Shown here: positions 1 through 9,018 of the stretch, piece by piece | Numbering within the stretch: position 1 is the stretch's first letter | How the letters are laid out: every line of letters begins with the position of its first letter | The notes under the pieces: generated by a model | Database searches by the model: none | The model's input: the letters and a program-made list of their open reading frames with translations, nothing else | What the model was told of the DNA's origin: nothing | Position numbers and translations under genes: made by a program | Source: Cryptomeria japonica | Taxonomy: Eukaryota; Streptophyta; Pinopsida; Cupressales; Cupressaceae | Direction of reading: 5' to 3' | DNA length: 64,000 nt | Assembly: GCF_030272615.1 (NCBI RefSeq) | Contig: NC_081414.1 | Location: forward strand, 339,492,502 to 339,556,501

Positions 1-2018
1 TTCCACTTACTAACATGAAACTTGACCCAATGTTCTTATCCTCACACTCATCCGGTAATGGATCCATCTTGTATTTTCTCCCAGTTTTGGTTATGAGAAA
101 GGAGTTTGTTTTCCCATCATGTTGGGATTGTACATCATATTTCCATGGATGTCCTAACAATAGATGACAAGCATCCATGGGGATCACATCAAACAATATT
201 CTATCCTTATAATCCCTTATCTCAAACTCTACCCAAGATTGTTCATCCACTAAGACCTGTTGCCCCTTATTCAACCATGACACCTTATAAGGGTTAGCAT
301 GAGGTAACCTTTTCAACTTTAATTTTTCTACCATCTCTATGGAAACCAAATTTTTAGTAGAACCTGAATCAACTATTACCTTACATAGGTTACCATAGGC
401 CTTGCACATGGTTCTGAATAATGTCTTCCTTTGAGGGGGTTTTTTCACTTGAGGCACCTTCAACATGGTTCTCCTCATCATCAATATTTCTCCATCATGG
501 GTCAGGGATGCACTTCCAATTGGGGAATTGACACTTTGACAATCTTCTTCTTGAATCAACTTGTTCCTTCTCTCTCCTCCATGAGAGTTTGAGGCTTTCT
601 CAAGACACTCTCTTGTAGTGTGCCCTACTTGGTTGCAATTGAAGCATCTACCTGTGAGGACACTAGGACCTCTTCTTGGTCCTCCAAACCTACCCCTTCT
701 ATTGGATCTCCTTCCTCTAAAGCCTCCTCTTAAACCTACCCCTCTCCTCCATGAGAGTTTGAGGCTTTCTCAAGACACTTTCTTGTAGAGGGGGTTCTTT
801 CACTTTAGGCACCTTCAACATGGTTCTCCTCATCATCAATATTTCTCCATCATGGGTTAGGGATGCACTTCCAATTGGGGAATTGACACTTTGACAATCT
901 TCTTCTTGAATCAACTTGTTCCTTCTCTCTCCTCCATGAGAGTTTGAGGCTTTCTCAGGACACTCTCTTGTAGTGTGCCCTACTTGGTTGCAATTGAAGC
1001 ATCTACCTATGAGGACACTAGGACCTCTTCTTGGTCCTCCAAACCTACCCCTTCTATTGGATCTCCTTCCTCTAAAGCCTCCTCTTAAACCTGAGTCTCC
1101 ACTTTGTTCTTGTTGACTAGGCTCACCTTGGTGTTTTTGAGATTTTCCTATTCCCCCAATATTTCCTTTTCCTCTAAAGTTCTTGCCTCCTCTTCCCCTA
1201 CCTTGTTGTTAACCTTTTCTTTTAAACTTATCCTCCACCCTCGAAGCCATTTGGAAGCATTCATCTACTATTTTAGGAGTCATCAGACTCATCTCATCTT
1301 GAATATTGAATTTGAGTCCATTCAAGTACCTAGCCACCTTCTACTTTTCATCTTCACGGTGCCTTGATCTCAAAGTCAATTTATGGAATTCCTATATGTA
1401 TGAAGCCACATCCAAATCCTTCTACTTCAATTTTTGTATTCTCCTATATAGCTACACTTCATAATCAACAGGCATGAATTGGGCCTTGAGTTTAGACACC
1501 ATTTTGTCCAAAGAATGAATCATACTCTTTCCCATCTTCACCCATTCACCTTGAGTATAGTTCCACTAGGTTAAAGCAACACCCTTTAGTTTGGTCTTTG
1601 TAAACTTCACTTTCTTCTCCTCAACCACTTCCTTGTACTCAAAATGATTATTCAGGGCATCTATCCAATCTACAAGTTCTTCAACATTCATCTTCCCACT
1701 ACAGGTAGGAATCTCCATCTTGGCTTCAAAGGAGTCTTTGCATATTGTCTTTAGGGCTTCAATGAATGGTCTTTGATCAATAGGTATCTCTAGCTCTTTC
1801 CTTTGGGGTTCTTCTTCATCATCCTCTTGCTCCCCTTCTTCATAAGTCTCCTCATGAGACCCTTTTCCTTTCTTTATTGCCTTTAGTTCAGCCTTGAGTG
1901 CCTCCTTGACCCTGGTCTTGATCATCTCTTCCATCTCTTGTAATTTCTTAGCCACCTCCATGGACATCCCCTTTGGAGGCATTATGCTAGCCTCTTCTTG
2001 ACTCTCTTCTTTTGACAT
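1..2018 (-). pseudogene. Ty3/gypsy gag-protease, broken
   Basis: The Met at 2018 opens an acidic, Glu/Lys-rich coiled N-terminus (MSKEESQEEASIM), followed by a capsid-like segment (MNVEELVDWIDALNNHFEY). A TAG at 1566 interrupts it. Downstream come an Arg/Gly-rich tract and a zinc knuckle, CFNCNQVGHTTREC (CX2CX4HX4C), present twice because of a duplication. At about 60-200 the reversed frame reads DVIPMDACHLLLGHPWKYD, the segment typical of plant Ty3/gypsy proteases after the catalytic Asp. Family role: gag forms the virus-like particle and the protease cleaves the polyprotein. Several further TAG/TGA codons make it non-functional. Identity as Ty3/gypsy is firm; lineage is not assigned. Confidence 0.8.
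433..1093 (-). repeat. 355-bp-period tandem duplication inside gag of element F
   Basis: The segment from about 433 to 738 recurs at 788 to 1093 with an exact offset of 355 bp and only a few differences. The intervening 739-787 is itself a partial third copy of the stretch at 572-618. The duplicated block carries the zinc knuckle, so this gag holds two knuckle copies. The repeated block containing CTCTCCTCCATGAGAG at the junctions suggests slippage or unequal exchange between short repeats. Confidence 0.85.
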
Positions 2019-2052
2019 ACACCAAAATTTGTCCTCCCAATTATCAGATTTT

Positions 2053-2063
2053 CTCTAATACCA
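2053..2063 (-). other. Primer binding site, tRNA-Met type, element F
   Basis: The minus strand reads TGGTATTAGAG just inside the LTR end. It matches the plant initiator tRNA-Met 3' end consensus TGGTATCAGAG except for one C-to-T change. Confidence 0.7.
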
Positions 2064-2066
2064 ATA

Positions 2067-2797
2067 TGATGCAGAGCCCCAAGGAACAAAGGCTTCTCAC
2101 ACAAACTCAATCTACAAGACCCTTGGTTAAGGTCTTAACATTCATGGATTCTTGGACAATCCTATCAACAATCTACTAGGACACTTCTACATTGTCGTTT
2201 GTTCAATGGGTCCCCTTTTGATCCCTAAACAACTCATTGAGATATAAATTCTCACATCAAGTCTCTCCTTGACACCAACTCTCCTGTGGTCACCTATGAA
2301 CAACTTGGATTATAACACATCCACCATTTCAAAGTAGGTATGGACCCTATAGAACCTTTTGTCTAACCCTAGATACATTGACCACAACTAAGACAACACC
2401 CTTTGTTTTTATAGGTTGAATCAAGGTGACTTGCCCTCTACAAGACACCTATTCCTAGTAGCCCTGGTTTGAGCCTTTAAGGGAAAAGATTTGAAATTAT
2501 CCTAATGACACCCTAGAATCTTAACACTTTTTAATGCCTCTTTTTGTGACACAAAAAGAGGCATAAAAAAGTGTTAAGAGTCTAGGGTGTCATTGACTGG
2601 ATCAAACACTATTGCTACAAGAGGACTAATAGGGTCTTTAGGCCACTTTTACAAAGCAACCACACACCAATAGCTTGATCTAATGACACCAATGGATGGG
2701 AAAGGTCTGAACACATCCCAAAACACAAAATCCACATTTATATAGGGTCCTATAGACATCTAAAAATGGTCAATGCTTGCGGAGTCATACTCTAACA
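2067..2797 (-). repeat. 5' LTR of element F
   Basis: The inner end (CATCA on the minus strand) is fixed by the adjacent primer site. The outer end is placed at TGTTAG (2797), giving a TG...CA repeat of 731 bp. The partner LTR is outside the window, so the outer end is provisional. It contains the 91-bp palindrome at 2504-2594. Confidence 0.5.
2504..2594. repeat. Near-perfect 45-bp palindrome (hairpin)
   Basis: The left arm 2504-2548 and right arm 2550-2594 are inverted copies matching at 43 of 45 positions, separated by one base (A at 2549). Both outer ends read AATGACACCCTAGA inward. A transcript would fold into a long hairpin with almost no loop. There is no obvious target duplication and no coding capacity. 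It could be a fold-back or MITE-like insertion, or an inverted duplication within the LTR. Confidence 0.9.
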
Positions 2798-3056
2798 TTT
2801 GCACATTTCCTTATTTTAGGGTTTTTGCATCGCATTAACATTTCTTCTATGTTGTGCACTTGGTCTTTATCATTTGCGAGCATCAAGACTTTCTTTTGCA
2901 TTCTTCATTTGTCTAGCTTTCGAATTCGGTCTTGTTGATAATAATCTTCAGTCATGATTTTGGTCGATCTTATCCTGTCGCATCAATGTGTGTGCTCATT
3001 TGGCATATTTTGACATTGTCAATCCTAATCGATGATAGAATTAGGGTTTTTTCTTT

Positions 3057-3400
3057 TTGTCAATCTTGTCATCTTGTGATCGATTTGTCATCAATTGTTG
3101 TCCTTGTCAATCTTGTCATCTTGTGATCGATTTGTCATTGATCATTGTCCTTTTGTCAATCTTGTCATCTTGCGATCGATTTGTCATCGATCATTGTCCT
3201 TTTCAATCTTGTCATTTTGCGATTGATTTGTCATCGATCATTGTCCTTGTCAATCTTGTCATTTTGTGATCGATTTGTCATTAATCCTTGTCCTCTTGTC
3301 AATCTCATCAATTTTGGCAATCGATTTGTCATCAATCGTTGTCCTTTTTCAATTATGTCAATTTGGATCAATTAGTCATTGTTCCTTGTCAATTGGTGCC
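3057..3400 (+). repeat. Tandem array, ~47-bp unit, about seven diverged copies
   Basis: Units begin near 3057, 3104, 3153, 3201, 3247, 3296 and 3347. Each combines TTGTCAATCTTGTCAT, a GCGATCGATTTGTCAT-like middle and a CATTGTCC end. Copies differ at several positions and decay toward the right. Three overlapping reading frames stay open across it only because the unit lacks stops. It is not a CRISPR: the whole unit repeats and there are no unique spacers. Confidence 0.85.
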
Positions 3401-3837
3401 TATCAATTTGGTCTCTTTATCAATCTTGGTTAGTTTGTCAACCAATCTCAATTGTTCATCAGCATTGGTCCTTTCTTAGTCAAAATCATGATTTAATCGA
3501 CATCAATTATCTTTTGTCAAGACCTAATTGTCATCCTTGCATTTCTAATTCATCTTCTAAGGTTTTATGATTTATTCATTTAATCTTGTTTGTCATTTTA
3601 ACTCTAGGTTAAATAGTTTATTTATTTATCTTAAGTCTTCTTGTCACAATTAAATATTTATTTAATTGGCTAACTAATTCCTCCCTCTTTTTGTCAATTA
3701 ATTAATGAATGAAAAATTATTAATTAATTTACCTAATTTTCTAATTTACTAATTTCTCCTAATTCCTAATTTTCTAATTTTCATCAATTTTCTCCTATAT
3801 TTCCCCTAATTTCATGGGAATGACATAGTAATCTTGT

Positions 3838-3980
3838 CATAATTTGTCATAATTTGTCATAATTTGTCAATCAATCAATTTTGCATAGCAACCTTGTCAA
3901 TTTTGTCATAATTTGTCAATCAATCAATCTTGCATAGAAAGTGTCAATTTTGTCATAATTTGTCATATTTGTCATTCTTG
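3838..3980 (+). repeat. Short repeats of ATAATTTGTC / TTGTCAATCAATC
   Basis: ATAATTTGTC occurs repeatedly, and a longer unit (TTGTCATAATTTGTCAATCA followed by ATC and TTGCATAG) is present about twice with a third partial copy. Likely the same repeat background as the array at 3057-3400. Confidence 0.7.
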
Positions 3981-4440
3981 ATTTGAAATTTCCTTTCAAA
4001 TCTCTTCATGCTAATCTTGTCTTTTCTCCAATTTATCTATAAATTGGATGAATTTCTTCAATCATGCCCCCCCACCCGATCAATCAATCACGCTTCTAGT
4101 ATCCTTATGGTGCCATTTCATCTTGTCAATCTTGCTTTCATACTATGCTTTTTCACTTGTAGGTGAGATCCACAAACAAAGTAATTTGAAGGAAAAAGAA
4201 GGACAATGGAGAATTATGGAGGAGATATTCGCGTTTGTAATGGTTTGCATTTGGTTTGATTATCTTGTCTTCATATCTCTATTGAATGTTTTTAGGATTT
4301 CTTATCATTGCAATCTAGTTTTTGTGATTGAGCTAGTTTAATATCTATTTGCTTTGATGAATTCCAAATTCCTATCTACAGGTCCACCACTATTGGTTTT
4401 ACCTCTACACAATTTTTAACAGTCAAAAAGCGGCTAGTCA

Positions 4441-5289
4441 CATGAGGATGTCTTGCCTAGGGCTTGGTCCCAAAATCCACAAGTCCAACGACCCACCTAG
4501 AAACCTTGGAAATCTTAAATTACATCATCTCCCCTACCATTTCCATGAATTTGAACCAATTTTGCCTGAGGAATGTGGGGTTAAGAAAGAATTTCCTCAA
4601 AAACCTTGGTTTTGGAGGGTTTTCAAACCATCTTTCACAAAAATGTAGATATCTCACTTATTTCTCATCCTTTTCCTGCCAAATCAAATCCTAATGAACA
4701 TCAACATAAAGGCCTATTCAAATCAATGATTTATCCTACACATGGAATTCGTACAATGACTGTATAAGGCACTGTTACAATGAATTTATGTAAATTTATG
4801 AGTGTTTATTGAATTTGATCATTGTCTTACATCCAAAAATTCATCAATACTTTCTTATCTACCCCCAAGGCATTAAGAAAGGTCTCTCAAACATCCTCAA
4901 CCTACTCCAACTGAAATTTTAATTAGTTAGATGTTGGAGGGAGATTAGTTACAAGTTGACAACAAAAGTTGTCATCCAAACTTGACAACTTTTCACAAAA
5001 CTTGAAAATCTATGACATTTGCCTATGCAACCTATTAGGACACATCATAAACCTTACAAATAGGCAACATAGGAGCCAAAATAAAATTATTTCCTCATTT
5101 AGGCATTTTGGATGTCATTTGACCATAGTTGACCAAATAGGTTCTAAGAAGTTCACACTACAAAAATGGTACCAAAGCCTTACATGGCTAATCGAAACAA
5201 AATGCATGGTCTTGAAAGACCTTATTACAACTCAAAAACATTCAAGGAACCTACAAAAGTCTCTAAAAGCCTTCATTTCTCAAATGGTC
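4441..5289. other. Unassigned sequence before element G
   Basis: No gene, LTR pair or primer site recognised. The short frames at 4442-4694 show no known motif. A small inverted repeat, AAAAGTTGTC (4964-4973) and GACAACTTTT (4984-4993), is present. The copia gag reading to the right stops aligning near 5300, so an internal deletion junction may lie there. Confidence 0.4.
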
Positions 5290-5733
5290 TTCAAAGCTTG
5301 CAAGGTTCTCTTGCACCACTTCTCTCATCTTCAATGTCTCATACTTTGCTTTCAAACTTTGCAACTTAGCAACTTTAACTTGTGCATCTCCTTCATACAA
5401 GGTCTCTAACCTTTTCTAGATCTCATGCATAGTCTAAATTCCCATCACATTATTCATCTCTGAATCGATCAAGGCACTCATCGATGCTTTCGTATCTCTT
5501 ATGTTATGTTCAACATCCTTGATCTCAACAGTAGTAACCAGTCCATTCTGAGGAACATTATAGACATTCTTTATAATCTTCCAATAATCTTCTCCAATAC
5601 ACTTCAGGTCAACTTCCATCTAGTCCTTCCATACAATATAATTACTTCCATCAAATCTAGGACTCTACTTCTTGAACACATAGGTTTCCATCTCGGATCT
5701 CCTCAAGTAGTTAAGCTTCTTTTAGAAGATCTA
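5290..5733 (-). pseudogene. Ty1/copia gag fragment (element G)
   Basis: Read from about 5730 leftward, this is the start of a copia-type gag (UBN2-like) directly behind the LTR and primer site. Recognisable pieces are the segment around SVLEKIIKNVYNV and the conserved run KVAKLQSLKAKYETLKMRE near 5330-5390, the usual copia gag block before the central helix. Stops (TAG) and a frameshift break it, and similarity ends near 5300, so capsid C-terminus, knuckle and pol are missing here. The family role is particle assembly; this remnant cannot do it. Confidence 0.7.
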
Positions 5734-5745
5734 GCTTTGATACCA
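5734..5745 (-). other. Primer binding site, tRNA-Met type, element G
   Basis: The minus strand reads TGGTATCAAAGC two bases inside the LTR end at 5748. This is the common Ty1/copia primer site in plants. Confidence 0.85.
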
Positions 5746-5747
5746 CT

Positions 5748-5982
5748 TGTTGGCAACAACAAGGAAGGAAAACTAAGAGGGGGTTGGTGAATTAGTTTTC
5801 ACCGGATTAAAAAAATTAAGCATTATTTTAGATCTGATCAACTACAACAAAAATAATGATGACAACAATAATAGCAACACACATAACACCGATATTTTAA
5901 CATCAAAAACCTGATTAAGGGGAAAACAATGGTGGGAACCTACCCACAATGAGATGATACTCTACAGTAGTATGTGTATATA
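5748..5982 (-). repeat. 5' LTR of copia element G, first part (split by element B)
   Basis: The inner LTR end reads GCCAACA on the minus strand at 5748, next to the primer site. The LTR breaks at 5982, where element B begins, and resumes at 13835. Confidence 0.7.
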
Positions 5983-7102
5983 TGTTACTACTTACTAAGG
6001 TTGCCATTAGTCTTATGTTCAAAGTTATTCTATATACTCTAGTCGGTTAACTCTACCGAAATATTCAGTCGGTATGATCAACATAGTCGGTAATAGAAGA
6101 AACTAGTCATAGAGCCTAGTATACACCGAGCTGTCTACCGAGTATCTTTTCATGTTTACCGAGCAGCAAAGATGACACACCGAGTTGATATACATCGAGT
6201 GAAACATGTTACCAAATTCATTGAACTTGGACATACATATGGAAACGTGTTACAAGATCGAGAAACATAGAACCGTTATCACATTGGAAATTGCACTTAA
6301 AGATTGTGTATGATTTCAAGGTCATCTAACCAATGAAATATTTTGCATGGTTATTCATTCGAGAAAACATGTTTGTAAGATCGAAGCAATGAATGGATCA
6401 CCGTCATAAGAGATCTATTTATACAACATGAGTTAAGGATTAAACATGTGTGTGTATGAGTGTATGAAGATTGTTATAGAGACACAGAGGTCACCGAGAA
6501 GGTTTTCAGAGAACAGTCAAAGAATAGAGTAAACAGAAGGATTTACCGAGGTATGCTGTAAGCAAGGTAATCTTATTTGAGCACATAGAATCTGCTATAA
6601 CATTCCAGATGTAAAGTTGCAGATATTTGTAATAATTTCATTGTAATATTTTGAGTTGTAGAGAAACCTTTAACAGGGTAAAAGACTCTAATCAAGTCTA
6701 TAAATTGTAAAGCCTCTAACCAGGTGCAACATTTAGATTAAGTGTTGTAAAAATCCTTTAGCAAGGTAGATCTAATAGATCTTGATACTCCTAATAGGGT
6801 AAGCTATTAAAAATAGCTAAACATGTAGCTCTAACTGAGCACCCTTTATTATTGCAGTAGTGAAGTTGTGGGTGCCATCCCCACCACAGTTTTTCTCTCT
6901 AACCAAGAGTTTATGTGTAACCAAAATATAAGTGTTATGGAGTGAATCATGTATGATTGTTATTCATTTGTTTTAGCTTTATGTTATGTTACTGCACTAT
7001 TCAATTTATGCATAATAGTAAAGATATTGTTGAAGAAATGTTTTGAAGTACTGATTCACCCCTCCCCTCTTAGTACATTAGCTTTCCATATTGGGCCTAA
7101 CA
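5983..7102 (+). repeat. 5' LTR of element B
   Basis: Starts TGTTACTACTTACTAAGG and ends GGGCCTAACA. It matches 12695-13834 end to end with scattered substitutions. It lacks a ~20-bp stretch present in the 3' LTR near 13263, where similar TTAC(C/T)GAG words flank the gap. Confidence 0.95.
6416..6426 (+). promoter_or_regulatory. Putative TATA box of the element B LTR
   Basis: ATTTATACAAC at 6416-6426 is the best TATA-like word in the LTR. The 3' LTR has ATCTATACAAC at about 13128-13138. Transcription would start about 30 bp downstream. Inferred from sequence only. Confidence 0.4.
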
Positions 7103-7104
7103 AT

Positions 7105-7116
7105 TGGTATCAGAGC
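7105..7116 (+). other. Primer binding site, tRNA-Met, element B
   Basis: TGGTATCAGAGC, a full match to the initiator tRNA-Met consensus, lies two bases after the LTR end. Confidence 0.95.
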
Positions 7117-7164
7117 TTGAATCTTGGAAAAGGGTTTAACTACCTAGAGAGAAAGATCTTATCA

Positions 7165-8488
7165 ATGGAAGACTATAAACAATCTTGGAGGATTGTGTAT
7201 CTGCAAGAAGAATTGGATCATGCTAATCAAGTGATTGCAGACATGCAAAGACAAATGCAAAAATCTCTGAAAGTGAGAAGAAGATTATCTGATGATCTGC
7301 AAGACTCTCAAGAGTTAGTGGAACAAATTGAGAGATTGAAGAAATGATTGGAGTATTGAAAGAAAAGAACAAAGCATTGGCTGATCAACTAAAAGCAATG
7401 AAAAGAGAACATGAACATTTCAACACACAGATGACTGAAAATCTTGATGCATTGAGGACAACTGAGGATAAAGTAAGAAATATAGAAAGAGAGAAACAAT
7501 AGCTTGAAGCATTAGTATCTGAAAAGAATGATAAAATCACAAGATTAACTGGGATTCAACAAAATCTGTTAGATCAACTAGGTTATGCACATCATGAAGA
7601 AAATCTGAAAGATGATGAGAATCAAGCATTGAAACTTGAAGTATCAAGGTTGACCAATGAACTTGAAACAGAGAAGAAATCCAAAGAATCACTGAAGAAG
7701 AGCTATGAAGCATCAAAGATGTTGGATGAGCAACTAAATACAAGGCGACCCAACAAAGATGCAAGACTCGGTTACAAAGGAAAAGACTCTACCGAGAAAG
7801 GAATTCATACTACCGAGAGAGGAGAATCATCAAAGCAAGATGGAATCAAGAAAAACATCAAAAGAAAGAAGCCTATTTGCAACTACTATGGAAATCAAGG
7901 TCATACTACCAACATGTGCCAAATCAGAAAAGGTAAGCAACTGAATGTCACTAAGTTTGATGGTTATTGTTACAAATGCAATAAATATGGTCACACATTT
8001 AACCAATGTAGGACAAAGTCTGTTAACAATTATCAGAAGGCAAAATTCAAAGGGTTTTGTAAAAACTGCAATAGATATGGACATAGTACCAAGAGTGTTG
8101 GTTTAAGCAAAAGAACTATATGTGGTATGCACACCGAGCAAACACTGAAAGCTACCGAACTTATCGAGATCTTAACCGATAATATGCTGCAGTACCATGG
8201 GATTACAATACAAGGATATGGTGTGAATGTTGTGGAAGATATGGACATATAAGTACCAACTACTTTATAAGGTTTGGGATGAACAACCAAAGATCATGGA
8301 GAAATCCTGGTATGGCATGTTTTCATTGTCACAAAGTTGGACACTTAGCTGGAGATTGCAGAGATCAACCTAGAGAAAACACTAAGGAAATAAAAGAAAA
8401 ATTAAAGATGATTTGGAAAAAGAAGGAAATTGTGTCAAATAAAGAAAGCACCTTACCTATCGAGTTAGGTGCACCTATTCCAAATTAA
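7165..8488 (+). pseudogene. Element B ORF1: coiled-coil protein with five CCHC-type zinc knuckles
   Basis: Starts at ATG 7165 (MEDYKQSWRIVYLQEELDHA). Roughly the first 200 codons are heptad-rich Leu/Glu/Lys coiled coil, followed by a basic linker. Five knuckles follow near 7876, 7966, 8056, 8219 and 8314. CYKCNKYGHTFNQC and CFHCHKVGHLAGDC are intact. CNYYGNQGHTTNMC and CECCGRYGHISTNY each have one Cys replaced by Tyr, and the third has lost its last Cys. Frameshifts near 7344 and before 8219 and a TAG near 7500 break it. No capsid (UBN2) domain is visible: it resembles only the downstream coiled-coil-plus-knuckle part of the gag of element E. It probably bound element RNA. Gag-like role is inference. 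Confidence 0.75.
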
Positions 8489-9018
8489 TCAGTAAACGTA
8501 TGAAGGGATTGCATTCTCTCAAGGTTAAATCTTAAACAGTTCCTACTTTATTATGTACTTAATTCAAAATCTGCATAGCTAAGATGTATTGGTAAGTTTG
8601 AAATTCTATCAAAGTCTTTTGAAGCATTATACAGGAAGCCTGTCAAGTCGATAAATGAAGGAAGTTTAGTTACTCGATTAAAGTGCAAAACAAAGGAAAG
8701 AAAGTTTAGTAGAACCAAGTGCATTTAATGTTTTTGACCTAACCTGCATGGAGCTTGATAAGGTATAATGTGTACTTAAAGCATTTACATGGTCATTTTT
8801 CACTCACCAAGTTTTCAAGAGAGCAGAGCAAAGAGATTCAAAGGTGATCAAACCTACTACAAAGAAAAATTCAAGGTATTTACATCAATCTCAATGCATT
8901 GTTAAGCTGGTTTACCGATCATATCGAGTTGTCATTATCTGCTAAGTGTGAAGCATCTACCGTTTGAAAATCTTCAAACCCTAAGGATCATTTGTTAGTT
9001 TTTATCTGAAATCTATTA
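8489..9018 (+). other. Non-coding spacer between ORF1 and ORF2 of element B
   Basis: About 530 bp without a supported frame. It may hold a promoter or splice acceptor for ORF2, but I see no decisive signal. Confidence 0.5.

Larger units (their letters stand above)
1..2797 (-). mobile_element. Element F: Ty3/gypsy retrotransposon, 5' part (LTR, gag, protease start), cut by window edge
   Basis: Read on the minus strand, the order is LTR (2797 to 2067), a tRNA-Met-like primer site, gag with a CCHC knuckle, then a retropepsin-like segment running off the left edge. This is the 5' portion of a Ty3/gypsy element whose pol and 3' LTR lie outside the window. The coding part is broken by in-frame stops and an internal duplication, so the copy is dead. 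The outer LTR end is inferred from the terminal TGTTAG at 2797, and no target duplication can be checked. Confidence 0.75.
2798..4440. other. Non-coding, TTGTCAAT-rich sequence between elements F and G
   Basis: No supported gene. The strand is rich in T and in the word TTGTCA, with a tandem array at 3057-3400 and a looser one at 3838-3980. The open frames here are by-products of the repeats. The style (TTTAGGG near 2815, then long TC-rich stretches) resembles an LTR or leader of another plus-strand retrotransposon, but I found no primer site or terminal pair to define it. Confidence 0.5.

Noticed and set aside
1104-1367. Plus-strand ORF of 87 codons
   Set aside because: It lies antisense to the gag of element F, whose reading on the other strand has recognisable motifs.
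3057-3400. Regular repeats resembling a CRISPR array
   Set aside because: The whole ~47-bp unit repeats with drift and there are no unique spacers; the context is plant retroelement DNA.
4442-4694. Overlapping ORFs with Pro/His-rich translations
   Set aside because: Two overlapping frames of similar length with no recognised domain; not enough to call a gene.
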